NCBI GenBank assembly: GCA_964385465.1
Contig: CAYLPJ010000035.1
Coordinates: 1 to 64,000 of the forward strand
Source of the DNA: CAYLPJ01 sp964385465
Lineage (GTDB): Bacteria > Planctomycetota > Phycisphaerae > SM23-33
Length of the DNA stretch: 64,000 nt
Direction of reading: 5' to 3'
Under the pieces are notes generated by a model that worked only from the letters and a program-made list of their open reading frames with translations, was not told the DNA's origin and did not search any database. The position numbers and the translations under genes were made by a program. Below are positions 34,516 through 43,763 of this stretch, in pieces; within the stretch, counting starts at the first letter, position 1; each line of letters opens with the position of its first letter.

Positions 34516-35915
34516 GCCGAGCCGAGACACCATACCGGAACGTATTGATCGCGATGGCCCCTCCGCCGGAGAAGCGGCGGACGCTGGAGGTGCTCGCCCG
34601 CCACGAGCTGCGCGGGCGGATCGCCTGCGACGCCGACGAGGCCCGCGACCTGCTGGCCGAGGGCGACTGGGACCTGGTCCTGCTGGACCTCGACGCCCGG
34701 CCCGACGCCGCCCTGGCCCTGCTGGGCGAGGTCCGCGCCGAGTCGCCCGAGCTGCCGGTCGTCGCCCTGGCCGGCGAGAACGTCGCCGCCGCCGTCGGCG
34801 CCATGCGCCGCGGATGCCGCGACGTCCTCACCAAGCCCCTGGACGCCGCCGCCATCGACGCCGCCCTCCGCACGCTGCTGCCCAACCACAAGGTGCCCTT
34901 CGCCGCCGCCGCCGAGAGCGGCCGAAAGTGCCTCTACGAGATCGCCGGGCAGAGCGGCCCGCTGCTGGGGGTGCTCGAGACCGCCCGCAAGATCGCCCGC
35001 ACGTCGATGCCCGTGCTGGTCACCGGGGAGAGCGGCACGGGCAAGGAGCTGGTCAGCTACTTCGTTCACCGCGAGTCCAGCCGCCGGGACGGCCCGTACG
35101 TGCGGGTGAACTGCGCGGCCTTGAGCGAGTCGCTGCTGGAGAGCGAGCTGTTCGGGCACGAGCGCGGCGCGTTCACGGGCGCCAGCCGCCAGCGGAAGGG
35201 GCGCTTCGAGCGCGCCCACGGGGGCACGCTGCTGCTGGACGAGATCTCCGAGACGACCCCGCGGCTCCAGGCCGAGCTGCTGCGGGTGCTGGAGCAGCAG
35301 GACTTCGAGCGCGTGGGGGGCACGGAGCTGGTGCGGGTGAACGTGCGGGTGGTGTGCACGTCGAACCGCGACCTGCCCGCCGAGGTGCGGGCCGGGCGGT
35401 TCCGCCGCGACCTGTACTACCGCATCGGCGGCATCCGCCTGGAGCTGCCGCCGCTGCGCCAGCGGAAGGAAGACATCCCGCCGCTGACGTGGCATTTCGT
35501 CAACCAGTACGCCCGGGAGGTCCGCCGCCACGTCGAGCGCCTCGACGAGGACATGCTCGACGCCTTCGAGTGCCACGACTGGCCGGGCAACGTCCGCGAG
35601 CTGCGCAACGTCGTCCGCACGGCGCTGGCCCTCGGCGAGGGCCCGACGCTCTCGCTGGCGCCGGGCCAGCTCGACGGGGAGGGCGCGGCGGACGCCTCCG
35701 GCGGGGACCTCGCCGAGACGTCCACCCTGGCGCTGCGGGACCTGGAGCGCCAGGCGATCTTCGAGGCCCTGCGGCGGACGAAGTCCCACCAGGCGAAGGC
35801 GGCCAGGCTGCTGGGCATCACGGACCGCACCTTGCGAGAGAAGCTCCGCCGCTACCGGCGGGAGGGAGCGTACGAGACCTCAGGAGAATCGAGATGGCTG
35901 GTGGAACAGACGTAG
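34512..35915 (+). CDS. second sigma-54-dependent activator (FlrC-like)
   Basis: A 467-residue NtrC-family protein. The receiver-like domain keeps the phosphoacceptor position Asp59 (LVLLDLD) and Lys108 (LTKPLD), but the acidic metal-binding pair near residue 15 is replaced (LIAMAPPP). The AAA+ domain has Walker A GESGTGKE (172-179) and GAFTGA (219-224). The C-terminal Fis-type motif is QAKAARLLGITDRTLREKLR. Located inside the operon immediately before flgB and overlapping it by 22 bp, it is placed like FlrC/FlgR activators. Its input kinase is not in the window. Confidence 0.9.
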   Translation: MSRAETPYRNVLIAMAPPPEKRRTLEVLARHELRGRIACDADEARDLLAEGDWDLVLLDLDARPDAALALLGEVRAESPELPVVALAGENVAAAVGAMRRGCRDVLTKPLDAAAIDAALRTLLPNHKVPFAAAAESGRKCLYEIAGQSGPLLGVLETARKIARTSMPVLVTGESGTGKELVSYFVHRESSRRDGPYVRVNCAALSESLLESELFGHERGAFTGASRQRKGRFERAHGGTLLLDEISETTPRLQAELLRVLEQQDFERVGGTELVRVNVRVVCTSNRDLPAEVRAGRFRRDLYYRIGGIRLELPPLRQRKEDIPPLTWHFVNQYAREVRRHVERLDEDMLDAFECHDWPGNVRELRNVVRTALALGEGPTLSLAPGQLDGEGAADASGGDLAETSTLALRDLERQAIFEALRRTKSHQAKAARLLGITDRTLREKLRRYRREGAYETSGESRWLVEQT

Positions 35916-36250
35916 TGCACTACATCGAGGCGGGGCTGAAGGCCTCGTCGACGCGCGGGCGCGTGATCGCGGGCAACATCGCGAACCTCAACACCCGCGG
36001 CTTCCGCCGAAGCGAGGTGGCCTTCGAGGAGACGCTGCGGCGGCTGATCGAGTCCGGCGGCGACGCCGGCGACCTCGAGCCGACGGTCTTCCAGCCGCGG
36101 ACCACGCCGATCAACGAACACGGCAGCGACGTGAACATGGACCTCGAGGTCGGGCAGATGATCCAGAACGGCCTCAAGGGCAAGGTCTACATGCGGACGC
36201 TGGCCAAGCTCTACGACCAGATGGAGCTGGCCATCCGCGACCGCGTGTAG
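35894..36250 (+). CDS. flgB: proximal rod protein FlgB
   Basis: A 118-residue rod protein. VVHYIEAGLKASSTRGRVIA, GNIANLNTRGFRRSEVAFEE is the FlgB N-terminus, and SDVNMDLEVGQMIQNGLKGK the C-terminal core. CAGGAG lies 8 bases before the ATG at 35894, inside the end of the activator gene. Part of the flgB-flgC-fliE-fliF set that builds the inner base. Confidence 0.95.
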   Translation: MAGGTDVVHYIEAGLKASSTRGRVIAGNIANLNTRGFRRSEVAFEETLRRLIESGGDAGDLEPTVFQPRTTPINEHGSDVNMDLEVGQMIQNGLKGKVYMRTLAKLYDQMELAIRDRV

Positions 36251-36391
36251 GGACGCAGGAGCAACAGCAGCAATGCAAGGAACCCGGGCGACAGGACAGG
36301 GCCCTTCGGGCAGAGCAGGGGAAGAAACTCCCTTGCCGATGCCCCGCGTCCCTGCCGGCCCTTTGTGGAACGGCATTTGCCGAGGAGCTGC

Positions 36392-36805
36392 ATGATGGGT
36401 ATTCGAGGTGCGAACGCCCCGACGTCGATGGACATCGCGATCAGCGGCCTGCGGGCCGAGTCGATGCGGATGAAGGTGATCGCCGAAAACATCGCCAACG
36501 CGCGGACCACCCGGACCGCCGACGGCACGCCGTACCGGCGGAAGGAGGTGGTCCTCGAAACCGGCGGAGGCGCCGCGGGGGTCCAGGTCAAGGGCGTCAG
36601 CGAGGATTTGTCCACGGACTTCAAGGACCTCTACATGCCCGGGCACCCCGACGCCGACGACGCGGGCATGGTCAAGATGCCCAACGTCGACCTGCCGGCG
36701 GAGATGATCCAGATGATGCAGGCCAGCCGCGCCTACCAGGCCAACGCGGCGATCCTCAAGCGATACGTGACGACGGTCAACGAGTCCCTCGAGCTGCTCC
36801 GCTAG
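36392..36805 (+). CDS. flgC: proximal rod protein FlgC
   Basis: A 137-residue rod protein. MDIAISGLRAESMRMKVIAE, NIANARTTRTADGTPYRRKE and MPNVDLPAEMIQMMQASRAY are FlgC motifs. Two adjacent ATGs follow GAGGAG; the first (36392) is 4 bases away and the second (36395) 7 bases, so the second may be preferred. A 141-bp gap with no gene separates it from flgB. Confidence 0.95.
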   Translation: MMGIRGANAPTSMDIAISGLRAESMRMKVIAENIANARTTRTADGTPYRRKEVVLETGGGAAGVQVKGVSEDLSTDFKDLYMPGHPDADDAGMVKMPNVDLPAEMIQMMQASRAYQANAAILKRYVTTVNESLELLR

Positions 36806-36843
36806 CGGCGGGCGCCCCGAGGAAGACGGGAAGGAACGAGACG

Positions 36844-37158
36844 ATGGCAGGAATCGGACCGATCAACGGCGTACGCCCCCCGATGCAGGCGACCGGTGCC
36901 TCCCGGGCCGACCAGGCCCCCGCCGGCGAGAAGCACGACGGGCAGTTCGGCAAGGTGCTCAAGACCTACGTGGACAACGTGGACGACAAGCAGCAGGCGT
37001 CCTACGAGGCCATCCGCGACCTCGTCGCCGGCAAGAGCAACGACGTCATGCCCGTCGTCAGCGCCGTGGCCAAGGCGGACATGAGCTTCAAGCTCCTGAT
37101 GGGCGTCCGCAACAAGGTCATCGAGGCCTACAAGCAGACCATGAACATGCAGGTCTGA
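36844..37158 (+). CDS. fliE: flagellar MS-ring/rod adaptor FliE
   Basis: A 104-residue adaptor between the MS ring and rod. The helical core FGKVLKTYVDNVDDKQQASY, VSAVAKADMSFKLLMGVRNK and VIEAYKQTMNMQV are typical FliE. GGAAGGA lies upstream of the ATG. Positioned between flgC and fliF as usual. Confidence 0.95.
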   Translation: MAGIGPINGVRPPMQATGASRADQAPAGEKHDGQFGKVLKTYVDNVDDKQQASYEAIRDLVAGKSNDVMPVVSAVAKADMSFKLLMGVRNKVIEAYKQTMNMQV

Positions 37159-37203
37159 CCGCCGCCGGCGGGACGCGAGTGAACCCCGATTCGGAGCAAC
37201 GCT

Positions 37204-38772
37204 GTGGCCCTTGAGAACATCGGCGAAATCTGGCAGAAGGCCCGCATGCCCCAACGCGTGATCCTCCTCGGCCTCGGCGTGGGCCTCGTGGCCGCCGCGG
37301 CGCTGCTGGTCAACTGGGCACGCCAGCCGACCATGGCCCTGCTGTACAGCGGCCTGTCGACCGAGGAGGCATCCCGCATCGTCGAGAAGATCCGCGACGC
37401 GGGGGTCGAGTACGAGCTCAAGTCCGGGGGCACGGCCGTGTACGTGCCCGAGGGCAAGGTCTACTCGCTGCGGCTGACGATGGCCTCGTCGGGCCTGCCG
37501 TCGGGGGACAACCCGGGCTACCGGATCCTCGACCAGGACACGTTCGGCTCCAGCCCGTTCAGCGAGCGGGTGCGGTACAACCGCGCCGTCGAGGGGGAGA
37601 TCGCCCGCAGCATCGAGACGCTGGACTCCGTCTCCTCGGCGCGGGTGCACGTGGTCCGCCCCGAGAGCTCGCTGTTCCGCAAGGAGCGGCAGCGGTCCAC
37701 CGCGACGGTCGTCCTGCGGCTCAAGGGCGGCTACGAGCTGAGCAACGCCAGCATCGCCGCCGTGGTGCACCTCGTCGCCGGCAGCGTCGAGGGGCTGGAC
37801 CCGGGCAAGGTCGTCGTCGTGGACGCGCGCGGCTCGCTGCTGTCGGGGGAGTCCGAGGAGAGCTTCGGCTCCCGCATGGCCTCGGTCCTCGAGCAGAAGC
37901 GCCAGATCGAGACCTACCTCGCCCGCAAGGCCGAACGCCACCTCGCCCTCGTCCTGGGCCCCAACCGCGCGACGGTGCAGGTCTCGGTGGAGATGGACAC
38001 CACGGCCACCCAGTCCGAGACGCGGAAGTTCGGGCCCGACAAGGGCCTGCCCGCCCGGGAGATGGTCCAGGAGTCCAAGACATCCGAGCCGCCCTCGGAC
38101 AAGGGCGCCGCGGCCACCACCAGCAGCGACAGCACCATCGAGACCGAGTACAAGCTCTCGGAGACCATCGAGAAGAAGACCCAGATCGCCGGGCGGATCC
38201 AGCGCAAGACCGTTTCGGTCGTGGTGGACCTCAGCGACCCGAACAGCCAGGAGGCCACCGCCGAGGGCAAGCGGCTGGCGGTCGCGGACGTCGAGGAGAT
38301 CGTCACGCACGCCCTGGGCCTGAAGCTGGCCGAGGCCGGCGGCTCCGCCGGCGGGTTCGGGGGGGGGCAGGAGAGCGAGGACTCCGGCGACATCCTGGTG
38401 GTCAAGGAAGCGACGTTCCACCGCCCGGCCCTGGAGGCCGGGCTCGCCCCGGCCGACGAGCCGCTGCTGACCAAGGACTTCATCCTCGAGATCGCCCGGC
38501 GGGCGTCGCTGGGCGTGCTCGTGCTGGGGGCGCTGCTGGCGCTGCGGATGTTCCGCGGGTCGGGCAAGCGGGCCGTCGAGGCCAGCGCCGCCCCGACGGC
38601 GCTGGAGGCCGGCGGCGGGCAGGCGGCCGGGGCCCTGGTGGCCGCCGGCGGGGGCGAGGAGACCGATCCCGACCAGCTCCGCGCCCAGATCACCCGCGCG
38701 CTGCAGGACAATCCCGAGGAGGTCAAGCGGCTGTTCCTCAGGTGGGTCGAAACCGAGAAGCAAGAGGGCTGA
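37204..38772 (+). CDS. fliF: flagellar MS-ring protein FliF
   Basis: A 522-residue inner-membrane ring protein with a GTG start after CGGAGCAACGCT. Membrane helices lie near residues 18-37 (RVILLGLGVGLVAAAALLVN) and 432-452 (RRASLGVLVLGALLALRMFR). Between them are the ring-building motifs: ALLYSGLSTEEASRIVEKIR, SGLPSGDNPGYRILDQDTFG and FSERVRYNRAVEGEIARSIE. The C-terminal tail QITRALQDNPEEVKRLFLRW is the FliG-binding segment. It forms the platform for the C-ring and houses the export gate. Confidence 0.96.
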   Translation: MALENIGEIWQKARMPQRVILLGLGVGLVAAAALLVNWARQPTMALLYSGLSTEEASRIVEKIRDAGVEYELKSGGTAVYVPEGKVYSLRLTMASSGLPSGDNPGYRILDQDTFGSSPFSERVRYNRAVEGEIARSIETLDSVSSARVHVVRPESSLFRKERQRSTATVVLRLKGGYELSNASIAAVVHLVAGSVEGLDPGKVVVVDARGSLLSGESEESFGSRMASVLEQKRQIETYLARKAERHLALVLGPNRATVQVSVEMDTTATQSETRKFGPDKGLPAREMVQESKTSEPPSDKGAAATTSSDSTIETEYKLSETIEKKTQIAGRIQRKTVSVVVDLSDPNSQEATAEGKRLAVADVEEIVTHALGLKLAEAGGSAGGFGGGQESEDSGDILVVKEATFHRPALEAGLAPADEPLLTKDFILEIARRASLGVLVLGALLALRMFRGSGKRAVEASAAPTALEAGGGQAAGALVAAGGGEETDPDQLRAQITRALQDNPEEVKRLFLRWVETEKQEG

Positions 38773-38775
38773 ACG

Positions 38776-39771
38776 TTGGCCAGTGGACTTCGAAAAGCCG
38801 CGCTGTTGCTGATGGGCCTCGAGCCGGCCGCGGCCGCCGAGTTGCTCAAGGCCGCCGACCCCGACATGGTCAAGCGCATCGCCGCCGAGCTGGCGTACAT
38901 CGAGGCCAGCGGCGACGCGACGGCCGGGGCGACGGTCCAGCCGGTCCGCGAGTTCGTCGGCGAGTTGCAGGAGAGCCTCTCCCAGCCGGGGGGGACGGCG
39001 TTCCTCCGCGGCGTGCTGGCCGACGCGCTCGGGCAGGAGCGGGCCCGGGAGATCCTCCAGCAGGTGCCCTCGATGGTGGACCGGCGCGATCCGTTCCTTC
39101 CGGTCCGCTCGGCCGAGCCGGAGGAGGTCGCCGAGGCCCTGACCGGCGAGTCGCCGCAGGTGGCGGGGCTGGTGCTGGCCGAACTGCCCAGCCGCACCAG
39201 CGCGCGGGTGCTGTCGCTGCTGGACGAGACGGTTCGCGCCGAGGCCGTCCGGGGCATGGCCAGCGAGCGCGGCGTGGCGCCGGAGACGCGTCTTCGCGTG
39301 GCGTCGGTCGTCCGGCGGCGGCTGGAGAAGGCCCGCAGCGAGGGGGGCAGCGGCAAGAAGGCCCGCCAGAGGCAACTCCGGAAGGTCGCCGTGTTGCTCC
39401 GCGACCTCGGCGTCGAGCTTCGCCAGGCGCTGCTGGGGGCGATCGCCGAGACCGATCCCGACGCCAGCAGCGAGGTCCAGCGCCTCATGGTCATGTGGGA
39501 GGACCTGCGGATCGTCGCCGACCGGTCGCTCCAGGAGGCCCTGCGACACGTCGACGCCCGCCGGCTGGCGCTGGCGACGTACGACGCCGATGAGGCCGTC
39601 ACCGAGAAGCTGCGAACGAACATGTCCGAGCGGCTGCTGATCACGCTGGACGAGGAGATCTCGCTGCTGGGCAAGCCGACGGACGAGGAGATCGAGGAAG
39701 CCCGCGAGGAGCTGCTCAAGGCCCTCCGCGAGCTCGCCGAGAACAATCTCCTGGCATTCGAGGAAGGCTGA
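38776..39771 (+). CDS. fliG: motor switch protein FliG
   Basis: A 331-residue C-ring protein that touches the stator. The TTG start at 38776 follows AGAGGGC, 3 bp after fliF. Motifs: KAALLLMGLEPAAAAELLKA (N), LTGESPQVAGLVLAELPSRT (middle EHPQ-like region, here ESPQ) and LMVMWEDLRIVADRSLQEAL RHVD (the charged torque helix). MSERLLITLDEEISLLGKPT closes the protein. Confidence 0.95.
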   Translation: MASGLRKAALLLMGLEPAAAAELLKAADPDMVKRIAAELAYIEASGDATAGATVQPVREFVGELQESLSQPGGTAFLRGVLADALGQERAREILQQVPSMVDRRDPFLPVRSAEPEEVAEALTGESPQVAGLVLAELPSRTSARVLSLLDETVRAEAVRGMASERGVAPETRLRVASVVRRRLEKARSEGGSGKKARQRQLRKVAVLLRDLGVELRQALLGAIAETDPDASSEVQRLMVMWEDLRIVADRSLQEALRHVDARRLALATYDADEAVTEKLRTNMSERLLITLDEEISLLGKPTDEEIEEAREELLKALRELAENNLLAFEEG

Positions 39772-39775
39772 TTCC

Positions 39776-40366
39776 GTGGACGCGTGTCTGGAAATCTCGC
39801 TGCCGGCGCCGCTTGCGGACATCGGCGACGCCGACGCCGCCCCGCCCGCCGACGCGCCCCCGCCCGCGGACGCCGCCGAGACCCGGCGACTCCGCGAACG
39901 CCTGGCGGAAGCCGAGGCCGCCCTGTCGGCCGAACGCGACGGGCTCGGCGAGGCCCGCAAGGCCCTGGTCGCCGCCGGCGAGCAGCTCGACCGGGCGCGG
40001 CGGGAGATGGTCGCCGACATCGAGCGCGACCTGCCGGAGCTGGCGATGAACATCGCCCGCAAGGTGCTCATGCAGGAGGTCCGGGCGGGTCGGCACGAGA
40101 TCGACCCGATCGTCGCCGAGGCGATCGAGCGCCTGCCGACCGCCCGCGATGCCGTCGTGCACCTGAACCCCGCGGACCTCGCCCGCTGCGAGGCCGCCGC
40201 CGATGCCGCCGAGCGCCCCGGCGGGCTCCGGTTCCTGGCCGACCCCTCGGTCCCCCCGGCCGGGTGCGTCGTGGAAACGTCCGAGGGCGTCGTCGAGTCG
40301 TCCATCGAGGAGCACCTCGACGAGGTCCTCGACGCCCTGCGGTCCGACGAAGAAAGGCACGAATAG
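39776..40366 (+). CDS. fliH: flagellar export ATPase regulator FliH
   Basis: A 196-residue cytoplasmic protein with GTG start. The Ala/Pro-rich N-terminus is followed by a long coiled coil (LRERLAEAEAALSAERDGLG) and the FliH/HrpE-like C-domain (ELAMNIARKVLMQEVRAGRH, LRFLADPSVPPAGCVVETSE). It holds FliI at the export gate and sits directly before fliI with no gap. Confidence 0.92.
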   Translation: MDACLEISLPAPLADIGDADAAPPADAPPPADAAETRRLRERLAEAEAALSAERDGLGEARKALVAAGEQLDRARREMVADIERDLPELAMNIARKVLMQEVRAGRHEIDPIVAEAIERLPTARDAVVHLNPADLARCEAAADAAERPGGLRFLADPSVPPAGCVVETSEGVVESSIEEHLDEVLDALRSDEERHE

Positions 40367-41740
40367 ATGTCCCTGGTGAACCTGGGCAAATACCACATGC
40401 GGCTGGACAACGTGAACCTGCTGCCCTGCAAGGGCGCGGTGGTTCGCGTCGCCGGGCTGACCGTCGAGTCCAAGGGCCCGCCGGTGGGGGTGGGGCAACT
40501 GTGCGAGATCCGCCTTCGCGACGGGCGACGCGTGCCGTCCGAGGTCGTCGGCTTCCAGGGCTCCCACCGCGTGCTGCTGCCGCTGGAGGGCATCGACGGG
40601 ATCGCCCCCGGGGACACCGTCCGCGCCGCCCCGCGGGCCCGGCAGATCCGCCTGGGCCCCGAGCTGCTCGGGCGCGTCGTCGACGGGCTGGGCAGGCCTC
40701 TCGACGACCGCGGGCCGCTTCTCGGCGAGGAGACGCGCTGCCTCGACGCCGCGGCGCCGGGGCCGATGAACCGCAGCCGGATCACCGAACCGCTGGCGTT
40801 CGGCATCCGGGCGTTCGACGGGTTGCTGACGTGCGGCAAGGGCCAGCGGATCGGCATCTTCGCCGGAAGCGGCGTGGGCAAGAGCACGCTGCTGGGCGAG
40901 ATCGCGCGGACCAGCGACGCCGACGTCAACGTCCTGGCACTGGTGGGCGAGCGCGGGCGAGAGGTCCGCGAGTTCCTCGAGGAGTCCCTCGGGCCCGAGG
41001 GGCTCCAGCGGAGCGTCGTCTGCGTGGCCACCTCCGACACCTCGCCCATCCAGCGGGTCAAGGTGGCGTTCCTGGCGATCACCATCGCCGAGTACTTCCG
41101 GGACGCCGGCAAGAACGTGATGCTGATGATGGACTCGCTGACGCGGTTCGCCCAGGCCCAGCGGGAGATCGGCCTGGCCGCCGGCGAGCCGCCGACGACC
41201 AAGGGCTACTGCCCCAGCGTCTTCAGCCTGCTGCCCAAGCTCACCGAGCGCCTCGGCGCCTGCGAGCGCGGCAGCATCACGGGGGTGTTCACCATCCTCG
41301 TCGAGGCCGACGACATGAACGATCCCGTCGCCGACAGCGTCCGCAGCCTGCTGGACGGGCACGTGGTCCTCAGCCGGCAGCTCGCCGAACGCGGGCACTA
41401 CCCCGCCGTGGACATCCTCCAGTCGGTCAGCCGGCTGATGAACGGGATCGTCACCGACGAGCACCGCCTGGCCGCCCAGCGGTTCCGGGCCATCTACGCG
41501 ACCTACCACGGGGCCGAGGACCTCATCAACATCGGCGCGCTGGCGCCGGGCAGCAACCAGCGGATCGACCGCGCCGTCTCCCTGATCGAACGCGTGCGGG
41601 AGTTCCTCATCCAGCCGATCGGGCAGGGCACGCCGCTGGAGGAGACCGTCCGCCGACTCGCCGAGATCACCGAGAGCTGGGACTTCCTCCTGCCCGCCGA
41701 CGCCGAGGCCGAGCCACGACCCGATGAGGTGGCCTCATGA
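40367..41740 (+). CDS. fliI: flagellar export ATPase FliI
   Basis: A 457-residue F1-beta-like ATPase energising type III export. Walker A is GSGVGKST (167-174), Walker B ends at Asp257 (VMLMMDSLTRFAQAQREIG), and VGERGREVREF carries the catalytic Glu region. GYCPSVFSLLPKLTERLG is typical of FliI. Full length, all key residues present. It overlaps fliJ by 4 bp. Confidence 0.98.
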   Translation: MSLVNLGKYHMRLDNVNLLPCKGAVVRVAGLTVESKGPPVGVGQLCEIRLRDGRRVPSEVVGFQGSHRVLLPLEGIDGIAPGDTVRAAPRARQIRLGPELLGRVVDGLGRPLDDRGPLLGEETRCLDAAAPGPMNRSRITEPLAFGIRAFDGLLTCGKGQRIGIFAGSGVGKSTLLGEIARTSDADVNVLALVGERGREVREFLEESLGPEGLQRSVVCVATSDTSPIQRVKVAFLAITIAEYFRDAGKNVMLMMDSLTRFAQAQREIGLAAGEPPTTKGYCPSVFSLLPKLTERLGACERGSITGVFTILVEADDMNDPVADSVRSLLDGHVVLSRQLAERGHYPAVDILQSVSRLMNGIVTDEHRLAAQRFRAIYATYHGAEDLINIGALAPGSNQRIDRAVSLIERVREFLIQPIGQGTPLEETVRRLAEITESWDFLLPADAEAEPRPDEVAS

Positions 41741-42222
41741 AACGCTTCCACTGGTCCTTGCAGCGGCTGCTGGACGTGACCGGGCGGCGCGAGCAGGCCC
41801 GGCAGGCCGAGGTGCTCGCGCTGTCGCGGCAGATGGCACGCAAGCGCCAGGACGTGCTCGTCCGCCGGATGCGGGTCCGCCAGCTCGTCGCCGAGCTGGA
41901 CGGGCTGGACGTCGCCGGGCGCCTCGGGTGCCACGGCGAGCTGATGCGGTGCACCGACGCCCACGAGGCCGAGATCCGCCGCGTCGAGGGCGAGCTGGCC
42001 GGGCTCGCCGAGCAGCGAAAGGAAAAGACCAGGGCCCTGATGGAGCTGCGGACCCGGCGGGAGACGCTCGAGAAGCTCCGCGAACAGGCCCGCCGCGAGC
42101 ACCTGCGGGCCGAGACCGCCCTGGAGCAGAAGCAGTTCGACGAGTCCGCCCACGTGGGGCGGACGCGAGAGATGATCGCGGCCCGCCGCCTGAGCCCGGC
42201 CCCGGCCGGGCCGGACGGATGA
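41737..42222 (+). CDS. fliJ: flagellar export stalk/chaperone-escort protein FliJ
   Basis: A 161-residue coiled-coil protein beginning MKRFHWSLQRLLDVTGRREQ, the usual FliJ start. It links the FliI hexamer to FlhA. Long heptad stretches run through the whole chain. ATG overlaps the fliI stop. Confidence 0.9.
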   Translation: MKRFHWSLQRLLDVTGRREQARQAEVLALSRQMARKRQDVLVRRMRVRQLVAELDGLDVAGRLGCHGELMRCTDAHEAEIRRVEGELAGLAEQRKEKTRALMELRTRRETLEKLREQARREHLRAETALEQKQFDESAHVGRTREMIAARRLSPAPAGPDG

Positions 42223-42250
42223 GCGGCCGACAGAGACCGGAGCCCCCGAC

Positions 42251-42907
42251 ATGAGCGGAAAGAAATACCTGGTGCTGCTGGGGATCCTCGCGTTGCTGAG
42301 CTTCGGCGGCGCGTTGGGCGTGTCGCTGCTGCTGGGCGGCGGCGGGCCGGAGGCCTCGGCCGGGAAGGACCCCAACCGCTCGCTCACGCAGGGCCAGGCG
42401 GTGCTGGCGGGCCTGGGCGCGCCGCGTCCGGACCGCAAGCCGCCCAGCCGGATCGCGGTCGAGGAGATGATCAAGGACCTTCGGCTGCGGCTGTCGGAGG
42501 TCCAGCGGCGGTCGCGGAGCCTGGACGAGCGGGCGCGGCGCCTGGACCTGGCCGAACAGGCCGTCCGCCAGCGTGCCAAGGAGCTGGAGAAGCTCCGGAT
42601 GCAGTTGGTCGGCCCGCTGACGCGGCTGAAGGACGCCATCGCCCGGATGGAGCGCAGCCGCGTGCGTGTCCGCAAGGAGGAGAAGGCGAACATCGTCCGG
42701 ATCGCGGCGACGTACGAGAAGATGGACGCCGCGCGGGGCGCGGAGATCCTCACCGGCATGTGCACGAACGAGCAGACCGACGACGTCGTGCGGATCCTGT
42801 ACTACATGAACGAGCGCTGCTCGGCGAAGCTGCTGGGCGAGATGACCGACCAGGCCCTCGCCGCCAGGCTGACCGGGTTGATGCAGAAGGTTCGCGAGGA
42901 AGGCTGA
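42251..42907 (+). CDS. MotE-like membrane coiled-coil protein
   Basis: A 218-residue protein with one N-terminal membrane helix (LVLLGILALLSFGGALGVSL), a long coiled coil (residues 75-135), and a C-terminal domain KANIVRIAATYEKMDAARGA EILTGM ... VVRILYYMNERCSAKLLGEM of the MgtE-N/MotE type. Such proteins act as periplasmic chaperones or scaffolds of motor proteins. It directly precedes motA by 4 bp, which supports a stator role. Confidence 0.8.
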   Translation: MSGKKYLVLLGILALLSFGGALGVSLLLGGGGPEASAGKDPNRSLTQGQAVLAGLGAPRPDRKPPSRIAVEEMIKDLRLRLSEVQRRSRSLDERARRLDLAEQAVRQRAKELEKLRMQLVGPLTRLKDAIARMERSRVRVRKEEKANIVRIAATYEKMDAARGAEILTGMCTNEQTDDVVRILYYMNERCSAKLLGEMTDQALAARLTGLMQKVREEG

Positions 42908-42911
42908 CGCC

Positions 42912-43682
42912 ATGGACATCGCCACAATCATCGGACTGCTTGCCGGTCTGGCGTGCGTGGCCCTGCCGGTGCTCTCCGGCACCGGCGCGGCGACGTTCGT
43001 CCACCTGCCCTCCCTGGGCATCGTGATGGGGGGCATGCTCTGCGCCACGCTGGTGCACTTCTCCCTCGGGCAGGTGCTGAACATCATCGCCGTCGTCAAG
43101 AAGACCCTCTTCTGCCGCATGCCCGCCGAGAGGGACCTGATCCAGAAGATGGTGAACTACTCGGCGATCAACCGCCGCGACGGCGCGCTGGCGCTGGAGC
43201 GCCAGATCCCCGAAGCCGGCGACGACTTCCTCGTCAAGGGGCTCCAGATGGTCATCGACGGCCAGAGCGAGGAGTCGATGGAGAAGCAGATGTACATGGA
43301 GATCCAGTACCTCCAGGAGCGCCACGCCGAGGGCAAGAAGATCCTGGAGTTCATGGGCTCCAGCGCCCCGGCGTTCGGGATGATCGGCACGCTGATCGGG
43401 CTGGTCCAGATGCTCGGCTCGCTGGAGGACCCCAGCCAGATCGGCAGCGGCATGGCCGTCGCCCTGATCACGACGTTCTACGGCGCATTCATCGCCAACC
43501 TGCTGTTCCTGCCCATGGCCGGCAAGCTCGGCCTGCGGAGCAAGCGGGAGACCATGCTGCGGGAGATGATCCTCGAGGGGCTGCTGGGCATCGTCCGAGG
43601 CGAGAGCCCCACCGGCGTCCGCGAGCGGATGCAGGCCTTCCTGTCCGAACGCAACCGCGAGGACCTCAAGCCCAGTGTGTAG
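42912..43682 (+). CDS. motA: stator protein MotA
   Basis: A 256-residue, four-helix stator subunit that carries the torque loop. Membrane segments: IIGLLAGLACVALPVL, LGIVMGGMLCATLVHF, GMIGTLIGLVQML and ALITTFYGAFIANLLFLPM. The cytoplasmic loop EKQMYMEIQYLQERHAEGKK and the Pro-containing third/fourth helices are typical of MotA/PomA. An 81-bp gap precedes the first motB. Confidence 0.95.
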   Translation: MDIATIIGLLAGLACVALPVLSGTGAATFVHLPSLGIVMGGMLCATLVHFSLGQVLNIIAVVKKTLFCRMPAERDLIQKMVNYSAINRRDGALALERQIPEAGDDFLVKGLQMVIDGQSEESMEKQMYMEIQYLQERHAEGKKILEFMGSSAPAFGMIGTLIGLVQMLGSLEDPSQIGSGMAVALITTFYGAFIANLLFLPMAGKLGLRSKRETMLREMILEGLLGIVRGESPTGVRERMQAFLSERNREDLKPSV

Positions 43683-43763
43683 GCAGACGACGGGACCAGT
43701 CACCGGCAGCGGCCGCGCGGGCGCGACGCCGCGCCCCGGGCCGCGAAAGGGCATTCGATAGCC

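Noticed and set aside
36366..36381. Sigma-54-like TGGAACGGCATTTGCC before flgC
   Set aside because: Fits GG-N10-GC but would start transcription downstream of the good flgC ribosome-binding site, within an operon already covered by a better promoter. Kept only as a note.
36802..41202. 1466-codon minus-strand open frame
   Set aside because: Antisense to fliE-fliI, all of which have strong family motifs.
43756..43763. TTCGATAG just before the first motB
   Set aside because: Same -10 octamer as flagellin 1, but no -35 at 15 bp and it abuts the start codon.
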